A DNA stretch of 64,000 nt from positions 9,075 through 73,074 of the forward strand of contig CAWHDV010000010.1 of NCBI GenBank assembly GCA_963828185.1, read 5' to 3'. The translations under genes and the position numbers were made by a program. Source of the stretch: Rhodoblastus sp963828185 (GTDB lineage Bacteria > Pseudomonadota > Alphaproteobacteria > Rhizobiales > Beijerinckiaceae). Shown here in pieces: positions 35,667-44,568 of this stretch (within the stretch, counting starts at the first letter, position 1; every line of letters starts with the position of its first letter). The notes under the pieces were generated by a model, which was not told where the DNA came from, made no database searches, and saw only the letters and a program-made list of their open reading frames with translations.

Positions 35667-35819
35667 TCAGAGGCGGAGCAGACCGAACAGGGCCTGTTCC
35701 GATTGGTCGAAGGCGGCGCCGGCGAGTAGAGCGAGTACGCGGAAAGTCCGGCGTAGCGGCTCGGCATGGAACGAGGCGCTCTTGAGCAGGGCTTGGAAGA
35801 GTCTGCGTCTGGTTGTCAT
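35667..35819 (-). CDS. Possible 50-residue protein upstream of the thioredoxin-like gene
   Basis: A 50-codon frame from ATG 35819 to TGA 35667 ending 26 bases before the thioredoxin-like start. The product has a basic N-terminus (MTTRRRLFQALLKSAS) and a hydrophobic middle (FRVLALLAGAAF). No family recognised; the ribosome site is weak. It could be a small co-transcribed membrane peptide or chance. Confidence 0.3.
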   Translation of the reverse strand: MTTRRRLFQALLKSASFHAEPLRRTFRVLALLAGAAFDQSEQALFGLLRL

Positions 35820-36578
35820 GGGACGGACTTCTGAGGCCGCGAGGCGGCTAATTTCCCTTACGGGGCGGAGACGGGCGATGTTACATTGGCAATGGACGCC
35901 ATAGCCCCGCTACGGCGCGCCAAGTCTAAGAAAACCGCCCAAGAGCGTCGCTCTTGCAATTTCTGAAAAAGACTTTTTCATCGGGGCCGGCGGACTCCGA
36001 AAATCAAAAATTTATTTCTTCGATAAATCGGGATGCTGCAACGCTGCGCTTGCCATTCTCCGACGCCGGCGCTGGAGAGCCGCTGCGGCGCCGCGTCCAG
36101 AGCTTTAGTCCATAGCTTCAAATCTGCCACGCTGAAGCGACACATCGCCGTTTTTTAGCGCTGGGGCGGCGGGCCGATTTTCACGGCGCGGCGAAATCAT
36201 GAACCCACGAGCCAATCTCTCGTTTGCTATGGCGAAACTGTTGATCCGACATGCGCCAGCCCCCGGTTCGACCGAAAGCCTGCGCCGCTTTGGTCTTGAC
36301 AATTTGCAAGCCCGACGCGTCGCTGACTTCCTTTCGCCGTGGCGGGCATTGTCGAGACCGGTGACGCCGGTCTGCTTTCGCCAGGAAAATAGCGCATCAT
36401 TTTCCGAGCGTATTTGGGTGTTTTCTGTCGTTTTTTCCGCGCCAGTAAAGTCTTTGTCATTTTTCTCTTTTTGTAAGTAAGATATGCAATCAATTCACAT
36501 ATTGTGGGGTAGTTCCGTGAGGCGTATTTAGTTGTTTGAAAGAAAATCAATACATGGATAATGACGAGGGGAAATCCC
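35820..36578. other. Long intergenic region upstream of mosB
   Basis: 759 bases. The left part is GC-rich with no convincing gene; the last 150 bases are AT-rich and contain the presumed mos promoter. No perfect ModE-type box was recognised by eye. The words ATATGCAAT and ACATATTGT near 36482-36506 also occur in the leader of the heme-binding protein gene, but in a different order. Confidence 0.4.
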
Positions 36579-37391
36579 ATGGCCAACACGACGACAGAGC
36601 TTGAGGCATTCCTCATGCAGCGATCGCTGACCGACGCGCAGCTTCTGGCGGCGGCTGAGTCGGCGGCGGACTTCCGGATCCTGCCGGATGCGACGGTGAT
36701 CAAGATCGGCGGCCAGAGCGTCATCGACCGTGGTCGCGCGGCCGTCTACCCGCTGGTGGACGAGATCGTCGCCGCCCGCAAGAACCACAAATTGCTGATC
36801 GGGACCGGCGCAGGCACACGGGCCCGCCACCTCTACTCGATCGCGGCCGGGCTTAACCTGCCGGCGGGGGTGCTCACGCAGCTCGGCGCCTCGGTCGCCG
36901 ATCAGAACGCCGCGATGCTGGGCCAGCTTCTCTCGAAATACGGCATCTCCGCGGTCAGCAGCGCCGGGCTCTCGTCCGTGCCGCTCTACCTCGCCGAAGT
37001 GAACGCCGTCATCTTCAGCGGCATGCCGCCCTATTCGCTCTGGACGCGCCCGCCTTCAGAGGGCGTCATCCCACCATACCGCACCGACGCCGGATGTTTC
37101 CTGGTCGCCGAGCAGTTCGGCTGCAAGGCGATGATCTTCGTGAAGGACGAAGACGGCCTCTACACCGCGAACCCGAAAACCTCGACGGACGCCGAGTTCA
37201 TCCCCAAGATATCGGTTGATGAAATGAAAGCGCGGGGGCTGCACGACTCGATCCTTGAATTCCCAATGCTCGACCTGCTCAAGACGGCTCACCACGTCCG
37301 CCATGTGCAGGTTGTGAACGGCCTCGTTCCCGGCAACCTGACCCGCGCGCTCGCCGGCGAGCATGTCGGCACCATCATCACCGCGGGCTGA
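36579..37391 (+). CDS. mosB: Molybdenum storage protein subunit beta
   Basis: A 270-residue cytosolic protein of the amino-acid-kinase fold. It shows the nucleotide/phosphate loop VIKIGGQSVIDRG, GTGAGTRARHLYSIAAG, GMPPYSLW, YRTDAGCFLVAEQFG and KDEDGLYTANPKT, in the order and length I know for Azotobacter vinelandii MosB. MosA and MosB form a heterohexamer that uses ATP to pack polymolybdate or tungstate clusters. The start at 36579 has GAGGGGA upstream. mosA follows 12 bases later. Confidence 0.95.
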   Translation: MANTTTELEAFLMQRSLTDAQLLAAAESAADFRILPDATVIKIGGQSVIDRGRAAVYPLVDEIVAARKNHKLLIGTGAGTRARHLYSIAAGLNLPAGVLTQLGASVADQNAAMLGQLLSKYGISAVSSAGLSSVPLYLAEVNAVIFSGMPPYSLWTRPPSEGVIPPYRTDAGCFLVAEQFGCKAMIFVKDEDGLYTANPKTSTDAEFIPKISVDEMKARGLHDSILEFPMLDLLKTAHHVRHVQVVNGLVPGNLTRALAGEHVGTIITAG

Positions 37392-37403
37392 GGAACCACC
37401 GCC

Positions 37404-38237
37404 ATGGCCGAACCCACCAGCAGCATCAAACACGTCGCCTCGCCGCTAGCGCGCCAGACCCTCCTCGACGGCGAGCTCACCCGCCCCGTCGCTGGCGGGC
37501 GCCCGATCCGGCTCCTGCCCTGGCTGCAAGTCGTGAAGATCGGCGGCCGCTCCATAATGGATCGCGGCGCCGAAGCGATCTTGCCCGTAGTGGACGAGCT
37601 GCGGAAGATCCTGCCCGAGCACCGTCTGCTGATCCTGACAGGCGCTGGCATCCGTGCCCGTCACCTCTTTGGCGTCGGCCTCGACCTCGGCCTGCCGGTC
37701 GGGTCGCTCGCCCCGCTCGCCGCGAGCGAGGCCGGCCAGAACGGACATATCCTCGCGTCCCTGCTCGCGCCTGATGGCGTCTCTTATATCGAGCATCCGA
37801 CCATCGCGAGCCAGCTGGCGATCCACCTCTCGGCGGCTCGCGCGGTGGTTGGGAGCGCATTTCCACCCTATCACCACCACGAGTTCCCGGCTTCACGCAT
37901 TCCGACCCACCGGGGTGACACGGGCGCTTTCCTGCTCGCCGACGCGCTCGGAGCGGCCGGCCTGACGATCGTGGAGGACGTGGATGGAGTCTACACCACT
38001 GACCCCAACGGACCCGGCGGGGAGAAGGCGCAGTTCCTCAGCGAGACGAGCGCCGTCGACCTCGCAAAGTTCGAGGGCTCTCTGCCATTCGATCGCGCGC
38101 TCATCGAGGTCATGGCGACCGCGCGCCACCTCGAACGCGTGCAAGTCGTGAACGGACTTAGCGGCGGCCGGATTACCGCCGCGCTGCGTGGCGAGCATGT
38201 CGGGACGATCATCCACACCGGCGCGCGCCCGGCCTGA
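37404..38237 (+). CDS. mosA: Molybdenum storage protein subunit alpha
   Basis: A 277-residue partner of MosB, again with the UMP-kinase-like fold: VVKIGGRSIMDRG, LTGAGIRARHLFGVGLDLGL, the His-rich segment FPPYHHHEFPASRIP, which in the Azotobacter protein lies near the cluster sites, and VEDVDGVYTTDPNGPGG. The alpha subunit is the main carrier of ATP-dependent cluster loading. With mosB it forms a two-gene operon. Its presence implies a high molybdenum demand, usually nitrogenase. Confidence 0.95.
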   Translation: MAEPTSSIKHVASPLARQTLLDGELTRPVAGGRPIRLLPWLQVVKIGGRSIMDRGAEAILPVVDELRKILPEHRLLILTGAGIRARHLFGVGLDLGLPVGSLAPLAASEAGQNGHILASLLAPDGVSYIEHPTIASQLAIHLSAARAVVGSAFPPYHHHEFPASRIPTHRGDTGAFLLADALGAAGLTIVEDVDGVYTTDPNGPGGEKAQFLSETSAVDLAKFEGSLPFDRALIEVMATARHLERVQVVNGLSGGRITAALRGEHVGTIIHTGARPA

Positions 38238-38695
38238 GCGGACGCCACCCCGGCGGCGGCGATCGGACTCCGCCGCCGCCCAGATCACAGGGCCCTGGCT
38301 GCTCTTCTCGCTCTTCCTGAGGGCTGCAAAATTCACGCGTTCGTCACGGCGGGTGGCCACCAATGCGCTGGCGCAGGCGTCGCCACCACCGGCCGCAACT
38401 GACCAGATGGCCTTAGGGTTTACCTTTTTTTCCGCGGGATTTTCCGCCGCGCCCGCACTTTATCCGCTTCCGATCAGAGGCTCGTCGAGCGGAGACGCCC
38501 ATGCGCGTATGGCTCAGTATGCTTTGTCGGCGATGACGTCGTCTTGGCGCCCAGCCGCTCGATGGCGCGCCGGCCCGGATCATTCCTGGCGTCTTGAAGA
38601 TGGCGGCTTATTCGCTTTTCCCCCATTAAATCAAGGTTTACACCCCAATCTCGGCCTTCGGCCAAGCCCGGATCGCTCTGGGAAACCTCCGGCAT
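38238..38695. other. Intergenic region after mosA with a strong stem-loop
   Basis: 458 bases with no gene recognised. At 38249-38276 a nine-base GC stem (CGGCGGCGG with CCGCCGCCG) encloses a ten-base loop, 12 bases after the mosA stop codon. It has no U-run, so it may stabilise the mosBA message or act with Rho rather than as an intrinsic terminator. Confidence 0.4.
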
Positions 38696-39298
38696 TCATA
38701 CATTGCCGAGGAAGGCTCCGATCGCCTCGAAGGCGCCGGCGTCGACTTCTTCCTGCGTGACGCCGCGCGCCTTCAGCGCCGTCTTCGGCGCCAGCAGCGA
38801 ATGGTCGCCGCCCTCGACTATGTGGAGGCCCGTCGGCGCCGACATGCGCCCCCGCACCCCTTCGAAGAGGTCGAGCGGGCAGAGAGGATCGCGCGTCCCC
38901 TGAATGAACATGGCCGGCGTATTCAGTTCCATCAGGACCTGATCCCGGAGTTTTGACGTATCGCTGCCGCCGCATAGCGGATAGCCGAGGCAGACGACCG
39001 CCGCCACCTGCTCGACGAGCGTGACGTGACAGCCGACGCGGCCGCCCATGCTCTTGCCGACGAGGACGATCGGCCCGGCGTGCTTTTGCCTCAGCGCGCC
39101 GAGGGCGGCGCAATGTGCTTCGATCAGACGCGGCAGGCGATCAGGACTTTTCCGCCCCCCGATCATATAGGAATAGTCGAACGAATGGACCGATCCGAGC
39201 TTGCCCAAAAGGCGCGCGAACGCCTGCATTCGCGGATGGGTTGACGGCGCTCCGGCGCCCGGAGCGAGCAGGAAGGCCATGTTGCGGCCGATCCTCAT
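38696..39298 (-). CDS. Alpha/beta-hydrolase-family protein
   Basis: A 200-residue protein of the small alpha/beta hydrolase group related to KANL3/TEX30-like hydrolases. It shows LLAPGAGAPSTHPRMQ, the nucleophile elbow GKSMGG, YPLCGG, the acid region IQGTRDPLCPL and the His motif GGDHSLL. Substrate unknown. The ATG at 39298 overlaps the stop of the upstream small gene as ATGA. Confidence 0.82.
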   Translation of the reverse strand: MRIGRNMAFLLAPGAGAPSTHPRMQAFARLLGKLGSVHSFDYSYMIGGRKSPDRLPRLIEAHCAALGALRQKHAGPIVLVGKSMGGRVGCHVTLVEQVAAVVCLGYPLCGGSDTSKLRDQVLMELNTPAMFIQGTRDPLCPLDLFEGVRGRMSAPTGLHIVEGGDHSLLAPKTALKARGVTQEEVDAGAFEAIGAFLGNV

Positions 39299-39546
39299 GA
39301 CCAGAGCAACCATCCGCGAACTGATAGGCTTTCATGCAGAGCCAAGCCCGTCTCTGTCGAAAAGAAGTCGCCGTCGCGAAATTCGCAAGCCCACGGCAAA
39401 GCATATTCCCTCTGGTCGTCGTCGACCAGGATACGAAGCGGGACGCTTTCGGGTGGGTCATCCTCCCGGTTGAAGGCGTTCGGATCGGCATTGGGAATCG
39501 ACCAAAGCCGGCCGGTGACAGCGTCGTCGAATTCTGGTTGGCTCAA
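39295..39546 (-). CDS. Conserved small protein of unknown function
   Basis: An 83-residue acidic protein (PLRILVDDDQREYALPWACEFRDGDF). It begins with TTG preceded by GAGAGGA and is translationally coupled (ATGA) to the hydrolase gene, which supports it being real. No family recognised. Together they look like a two-gene operon. Confidence 0.6.
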   Translation of the reverse strand: MSQPEFDDAVTGRLWSIPNADPNAFNREDDPPESVPLRILVDDDQREYALPWACEFRDGDFFSTETGLALHESLSVRGWLLWS

Positions 39547-39797
39547 CTGGCGTTCCTCTCGGCGTCATCTGCCGAACCTTAGCCCAAGGCCGCCGCTGAC
39601 GCCATTCAGGCGCGTATCTGTTTGCTCTCGACTCCGAACTGCAATTTCACCCCCGACGACGTGATCAGGCGATAAGCGCATCGCGCTTCGTCGCGAAGGC
39701 CCTGAATGGCCCATTGCGACGCGCTCCGGCGCATGCGCTTCACTGCGCGAACGCCACGTGATCTCCGCGAATTGCGCCTCGCTCCCGTGCTCGCCGG

Positions 39798-40022
39798 TTA
39801 CTTCTGAGCTCCCGGCTTGTCTTGCGCGCCGGGCTTGGGCTTGTTTGCTTCGTGATGGCCGACGGCGCAGCCCGCCGCGGCGCCGAGCTTGCCATGCCCG
39901 GCCATATGGCCCGCGACGCCGCCAACGATGGCGCCCTTGATACATCCTTTCGCCATCGCCTGACCCGAGGCGATCGACGCGAAAAGGAGCACGGCGGCGG
40001 AAATTCCAGAGATGCCCTTCAT
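39798..40022 (-). CDS. Small exported glycine-zipper protein
   Basis: A 74-residue product: a Sec signal peptide (SGISAAVLLFASIASGQAMA), then a glycine-zipper segment (GAIVGGVAGHMAGHGKLGAAAGCAVG) and a Lys/Pro-rich tail. Glycine-zipper proteins insert in or span the envelope. The ATG at 40022 has a perfect AGGAGG five bases upstream. A similar unrelated-in-position protein is at 48308. Confidence 0.72.
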   Translation of the reverse strand: MKGISGISAAVLLFASIASGQAMAKGCIKGAIVGGVAGHMAGHGKLGAAAGCAVGHHEANKPKPGAQDKPGAQK

Positions 40023-40104
40023 GTGCCCTCCTGTCACTGTTGTTGCAAGGAAATGCGCGGCGACGCCGCATGATTCCCGCCGGACGGCATGGCCAGCGGC
40101 TCGC

Positions 40105-40305
40105 TCACCGGATGATCGGCGGCGCGCCGGCAGGCACGGGAAGCGGCGGCATGATCAGTTCGTTGACCACCCACACCAGCAGGATGACGACCAGCAAGGT
40201 CACAAGCAGGCTGGTGAAGCCACGCGGCCCCCATCCGGCGCGCCGTCCGTAAAAGCCTCCGCCCATGAGCAGGAGAACGACGATGAGCACCAATATGAGA
40301 AGCAT
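40105..40305 (-). CDS. Small membrane protein, DUF3309-like
   Basis: A 66-residue protein with two hydrophobic helices (LLILVLIVVLLLMGGG; LLVTLLVVILLVWVVNELI) separated by a Gly/Arg-rich loop (FYGRRAGWGPRGF). The opening resembles DUF3309 proteins, but the second helix is longer than usual. Function unknown. Confidence 0.6.
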   Translation of the reverse strand: MLLILVLIVVLLLMGGGFYGRRAGWGPRGFTSLLVTLLVVILLVWVVNELIMPPLPVPAGAPPIIR

Positions 40306-40392
40306 GGATCCGACCCCCGGCCGCCACCGAACACAACGCGCGGCCGCCGAAATCGATCCGCCGGCGTGGCGCTGCCCAGCGATCTGGCGCTG

Positions 40393-42015
40393 TCAGCTCC
40401 GCAGCCCCGGCGCCTCATGGCCGGTGCGCGCGACATATTCCGTGTAGCCGCCGCCATATTGATGCACGCCGTCGTCCGTCAACTCCAACACCCGGTTCGA
40501 CAGCGCGGCGAGAAAATGCCGGTCGTGCGAGACGAACAGCATCGCGCCCTCGTAGGCGGACAACGCATTGATCAGCATTTCCTTGGTCAGGAGGTCGAGA
40601 TGGTTGGTCGGCTCGTCCAGCACCAGGAAATTCGGCGGGTCGTAGAGCATTTTCGCCATCACCAGCCGCGCCTTCTCGCCGCCCGACAGCACCCGGCATT
40701 TCTTCTCGACGTCATCGCCGGAAAAACCGAAACAGCCGGCCAAGGCGCGCAATGACCCCTGCCCGGCCTGCGGGAACGAATCCTCCAGGGATTCATAGAC
40801 GCTGCGCTCGCCGTCCAGCAGCTCCATGGCGTGCTGGGCGAAATATCCCATCTTCACGCTGCCGCCGAGCGCCACGCCGCCGCGGTCGGGCGCTGACGCG
40901 CCCGCCACCAGTTTCAGCAGCGTCGACTTGCCGGCGCCGTTGACGCCCATCACGCACCAGCGCTCCTTGCGCCGCACCTGGAAATCCAGCCCCTCGTAGA
41001 TTTTCCGCTCGCCGTAGCCCTTGTGCACGGCCTTCAGGCTGACCACGTCCTCGCCGGAGCGCGGCGCCGGCGGAAAATCGAACTGCACTGTCTGGCGGCG
41101 GCGCGGCGGTTCGACCTTCTCGATCTTCTCGAGCTTCTTCACCCGGCTTTGCACCTGCGAGGCGTGCGAGGCGCGGGCCTTGAACCGCTCGATGAACTTG
41201 ATCTCCTTGGCCAGCATCGCCTGCTGGCGCTCGAACTGCGCCTGCTGCTGCTTCTCGTTGAGGACTCGTTGTTGCTCGTAGAATTCGTAATCGCCCGAAT
41301 AGGTCGTCAGGCCGCCGCCGTCGATCTCGACGATCTTTTTGACGATGCGATTCATGAATTCGCGATCGTGCGAGGTCATCAACACCGCGCCGTCGTAGTT
41401 CTTCAGGAAATCCTCCAGCCAGATCAGGCTTTCGAGATCGAGATGGTTGCTCGGCTCGTCGAGCAGCATGGCGTCGGGGCGCATCAGCAGGATGCGGGCG
41501 AGCGCCACGCGCATCTTCCAGCCGCCCGAGAGCGAGCCGACGTCGCCGTCCATCATCTCCTGCGAAAAGCTCAGGCCGGCCAGGATTTCCCGCGCGCGGC
41601 CATCGAGCGCGTAGCCGTCGAGCTCCTCGAAGCGCCCCTGCGCCTCGCCATAGCGCTCGATGATCTCGTCCATTTCGTCGGCTCGGTCGGGGTCGGCCAT
41701 CGCAGCTTCGAGTTCGCGCAATTCGGCGGCCACTTCGCTCACCGGGCCCGCGCCATCCATCACCTCGGCGACGGCGCTGCGCCCCGCCATCTCGCCGACA
41801 TCTTGATTGAAATAGCCGATGGTGACGCCGCGATCGACGCCGACCTGGCCCTCGTCGGGGTCCTCCTGGCCGGTCATCATGCGGAACAGCGTCGTCTTGC
41901 CGGCGCCGTTGGGACCGACGAGGCCGACTTTCTCGCCTTTCAGGAGCGCCGCCGAGGCCTCGATGAAGATGAGATGGTTGCCATTCTGCTTGCTGATGTT
42001 TTCAAGTCGAATCAT
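40393..42015 (-). CDS. ABC-F family ATPase (Uup/EttA/YheS-like)
   Basis: A 540-residue soluble protein with two ABC domains: Walker A GPNGAGKTT and GVNGAGKST, signatures LSGGWKMRV and LSGGEKARL, Walker B LLDEPSNHLD and LVLDEPTNHLD, and the ABC-F linker (FERQQAMLAKEIKFIERFKARASHA region). ABC-F proteins act on the ribosome to resolve stalled translation rather than in transport. There are no membrane segments. Single gene. Confidence 0.93.
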   Translation of the reverse strand: MIRLENISKQNGNHLIFIEASAALLKGEKVGLVGPNGAGKTTLFRMMTGQEDPDEGQVGVDRGVTIGYFNQDVGEMAGRSAVAEVMDGAGPVSEVAAELRELEAAMADPDRADEMDEIIERYGEAQGRFEELDGYALDGRAREILAGLSFSQEMMDGDVGSLSGGWKMRVALARILLMRPDAMLLDEPSNHLDLESLIWLEDFLKNYDGAVLMTSHDREFMNRIVKKIVEIDGGGLTTYSGDYEFYEQQRVLNEKQQQAQFERQQAMLAKEIKFIERFKARASHASQVQSRVKKLEKIEKVEPPRRRQTVQFDFPPAPRSGEDVVSLKAVHKGYGERKIYEGLDFQVRRKERWCVMGVNGAGKSTLLKLVAGASAPDRGGVALGGSVKMGYFAQHAMELLDGERSVYESLEDSFPQAGQGSLRALAGCFGFSGDDVEKKCRVLSGGEKARLVMAKMLYDPPNFLVLDEPTNHLDLLTKEMLINALSAYEGAMLFVSHDRHFLAALSNRVLELTDDGVHQYGGGYTEYVARTGHEAPGLRS

Positions 42016-42149
42016 GCGCGCGGAGCCCTGTCGATAGTCCCGCGTCCTTAAAGAGTTTTGAGCAAAAAACCAGAGCCCCGATCCGATTCAGACGGATCGA
42101 GGCTCCAGGGGCGATATCGTCAAGCAAGGCCTTGGCTTGAGAGAGACGC

Positions 42150-42947
42150 TCAGTTTCCGTCGATCTGCTTGCCGATGATGGCGATGGCCTGTTCATAGAC
42201 GGTAGCGGCGTTCCACGCCTCGATGGCTGCGAAATTGGGCTCGCCAGGCTGATAGCCGGCGCCGGCGCTCCAGCCGTGCGCGTGGAGATAGTTCGCGGTC
42301 GACATCAGCGCGCCGTTCGGCGTCTCCAGGCTGCCGCCTACGCCATAGTCAAGCACGGTCTTTGGCATGAACTGGGTCTGCCCGACCTCGCCATGCATCG
42401 AACCGCGCGTTCCCGCCGTGAACACGCCGCGATCGACGAGTTTCAGCGCCGCGAAAAGCTGGTCGGTGAAATAGGCCGAACGCCGGCAATCGTACGCCAG
42501 CGTGGCGATCGACGACAACATGTTCTGGTTGCCGTGCTCGGCGCCAAAACCGGTTTCCATGCCCCAGATGGCGATCAGCGGTCCCGCCGGCACGCCGTAG
42601 CGCTGCTCGATGGAGGCGAAAAGCGCCGCGTGCGACTGCTTGATCTTGCGCCCGCGCGCGGCGATGACCGAACCGCCGCGCTTGGCCATGAACTGGCTCA
42701 GCGACAGGCGGAAACTTTTCTGGCCGCGATCGGCGTTGATGGTGGCGGCCGCGTAATGCGTCGACATGAGGGCGGAGATCGCCTCCGGGCCGACCTTGCC
42801 GCGCGCTTCCTGGGAAAACTCCTGCTTCCAGGTGTCGAAACCCGCGGGGCCGTTGCCGCATTGCGCGGCAAAAGCCTCGCCGCCGAGACAGGCGACGGCC
42901 GCGAACGCCAGCGCCGCGAGTTTTCCCAAATGCACGCCCTTAGTCAT
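42150..42947 (-). CDS. Periplasmic lytic murein transglycosylase, MltB-like
   Basis: A 265-residue protein with a Sec signal peptide (LAALAFAAVACLGGEAFA) and an SLT_2 domain: FDTWKQEFSQEARGKVGPEA, LIAIWGMETGFGAEHG containing the catalytic Glu, and GEVGQTQFMPKTVLDYG. It cleaves the glycan strand of peptidoglycan. The ATG at 42947 has AAGGAG upstream; an ATG at 42962 lies within that site. Confidence 0.9.
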   Translation of the reverse strand: MTKGVHLGKLAALAFAAVACLGGEAFAAQCGNGPAGFDTWKQEFSQEARGKVGPEAISALMSTHYAAATINADRGQKSFRLSLSQFMAKRGGSVIAARGRKIKQSHAALFASIEQRYGVPAGPLIAIWGMETGFGAEHGNQNMLSSIATLAYDCRRSAYFTDQLFAALKLVDRGVFTAGTRGSMHGEVGQTQFMPKTVLDYGVGGSLETPNGALMSTANYLHAHGWSAGAGYQPGEPNFAAIEAWNAATVYEQAIAIIGKQIDGN

Positions 42948-42962
42948 TGAAAGCTCCTTCAC

Positions 42963-43337
42963 ATCCCGTGCGTCAGGCGAAGCCCCGGCTCGCCGTCCCT
43001 TTTCGATTGCGTCCGGTCAATGACTGGTCGCGCCGGGCGGCAGGATGTTCAAAGCGAGCCGCGCCTGTCAATGACCTGCTGGAAAGAACGCGCCGCGAGG
43101 CCGCGCGCCCGAACCTAAGCAACGGCGCGGCAACACAATTCGGCCGGCTTGCGGCCGTTTTTTTGCTGCCCCCGGGTTTGGCCTGCGCACACACAAAAAT
43201 CTCCCTCAGGCCTTCACGAATCAAAATCGGCGCGAGGCAAATCGGCGCGAACGGTCAAAAAAATTGTTTTTCGCCGCAATCGGCGCGACATAATCCGAAC
43301 CGGGCGCGATCGGCGCGCGACGGCGGGAGGCGACAAG
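42963..43337. other. Divergent intergenic region with iterated AATCGGCGCGA
   Basis: 375 bases between the transglycosylase and the PQQ-type dehydrogenase. Three copies of AATCGGCGCGA (43225-43235, 43240-43250, 43278-43288) and one variant, GATCGGCGCGC (43308-43318), lie just upstream of the dehydrogenase start, interrupted by an A/T-rich stretch (43257-43272). Confidence 0.5.
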
Positions 43338-44507
43338 ATGAAGCGCTCCACCCTGCTTGGTTCAGTCCTGTTGCTGGCGACGGCGCTGGTCGCGTCCGGA
43401 CCCGCCCGCGCCGACCATGCGGCGAACCTGCGCGCCACACTCGCGCGGATCGGATTGCCGCGGGGTTTCCACATCTCCCTTTACGCCTTGACGCCGGACG
43501 CGCGCGGCCTTGCCGTCGCGCCGGACGGCAAGGCGATCATCGTCGGCACGCGCGCCGACAAGGTCTACAAGGTTTCCGTCGATCTCGCCGCGCCGCCGAA
43601 AGTCGCCGCATTTGCGCGAAACGAGACCTTCGTATTGCCGAACGGCCCCTGTTTCGCGCCGGACGGAACCCTGTTCATCGCAGAATTCGACGGCATTGAG
43701 AGTTTTGCGCCGCTCCCGGGCGGCGGCTGGGACGAGGCCCATCCCAAAGCCGTCATTCCCAGGGGCAAGCTCGTCCCGGCGGAGGTCACGAGCCACGGCC
43801 ATGGCCTGCGCGTCTGCCGCGTCGGCCCGGACGGGCGCCTTTATGTGACGCTTGGCCAGCCCTACAACGTGCCGCCCAAGGACAAGGAGTCGCTTTTCAG
43901 CCAATGGGGCCTCGGCGGAATCATCCGCATGAAGCTTGACGGAAGCGGACGCGAGGTGTTTGCGCGCGGCGTTCGCAATTCGGTCGGGCTCGACTTCAAC
44001 CCCGCCGATGGCGTCCTGTGGTTCACCGACAACCAGGTCGACGAAATGGGCGCTGACATTCCGCCTGAAGAGCTCAACCGCGCGCCGCGCGCGGGTCAAA
44101 ATTTCGGCTTTCCCTGGTATGGCGGCGGGCATGTCCGGACGCGCGAATACGCCGGCGAGACGCCGCCGCCGGAGCTGGTTTTCCCGGAGGTCGAATTGCC
44201 GGCCCACGCCGCCGACCTCGGCATGGTCTTTTATCGCGGCAAGGCGTTACCGCAGCAGTGGCGGGGCGTTTTCATCGCCCAGCACGGCTCATGGAACCGC
44301 CCGGCGCCGATTGGCGCGCGGGTGGTTTTCGTCCCCTTTCACGACGGCAAGCCGGGTGCGCCCATCCCCTTCGCCGAGGGCTGGAACACCGGCAAGACGC
44401 CCTATCTCGGGCGCCCCGTGGACGTCGCCGAATTGCCCGACGGCTCGCTGATCGTCTCGGACGACCTGGAAGGCGCGCTCTATCGTATTTTTTATAACGG
44501 CAGATGA
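43338..44507 (+). CDS. PQQ-dependent sugar (sorbosone) dehydrogenase-like protein
   Basis: A 389-residue exported beta-propeller protein: a Sec signal (LGSVLLLATALVASGPARA), then GFHISLYA, GLAVAPDGKAIIVGT, the HGHGLRVCRVGPDGRLYVT motif, RNSVGLDFNPADGVLWFTDNQ, GQNFGFPW and IAQHGSWNR. These are features of the soluble aldose/sorbosone dehydrogenase family, which uses PQQ in the periplasm. The natural substrate is unknown. The start at 43338 has GGGAGG seven bases upstream. Confidence 0.85.
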   Translation: MKRSTLLGSVLLLATALVASGPARADHAANLRATLARIGLPRGFHISLYALTPDARGLAVAPDGKAIIVGTRADKVYKVSVDLAAPPKVAAFARNETFVLPNGPCFAPDGTLFIAEFDGIESFAPLPGGGWDEAHPKAVIPRGKLVPAEVTSHGHGLRVCRVGPDGRLYVTLGQPYNVPPKDKESLFSQWGLGGIIRMKLDGSGREVFARGVRNSVGLDFNPADGVLWFTDNQVDEMGADIPPEELNRAPRAGQNFGFPWYGGGHVRTREYAGETPPPELVFPEVELPAHAADLGMVFYRGKALPQQWRGVFIAQHGSWNRPAPIGARVVFVPFHDGKPGAPIPFAEGWNTGKTPYLGRPVDVAELPDGSLIVSDDLEGALYRIFYNGR

Positions 44508-44514
44508 GCGGAAA

Positions 44515-44546
44515 AAAGCAGAAGCCCGGCTTGCGCGCCGGGCTTC
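44515..44546 (-). terminator. Intrinsic terminator of the outer-membrane protein gene
   Basis: A perfect stem of ten base pairs, GAAGCCCGGC and GCCGGGCTTC (44521-44530 and 44537-44546), with a six-base loop. On the minus strand it is followed by TGC and six T (44512-44517), so it ends the minus-strand barrel gene; it could also slow plus-strand readthrough from the dehydrogenase. Confidence 0.8.
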
Positions 44547-44568
44547 GCTCTGGCGATGGATGCGGGGA

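Noticed and set aside
36340..36356. Sigma-54-like TGGCGGGCATTGT upstream of mosB
   Set aside because: Spacing is two bases short and it lies more than 200 bases from the gene.
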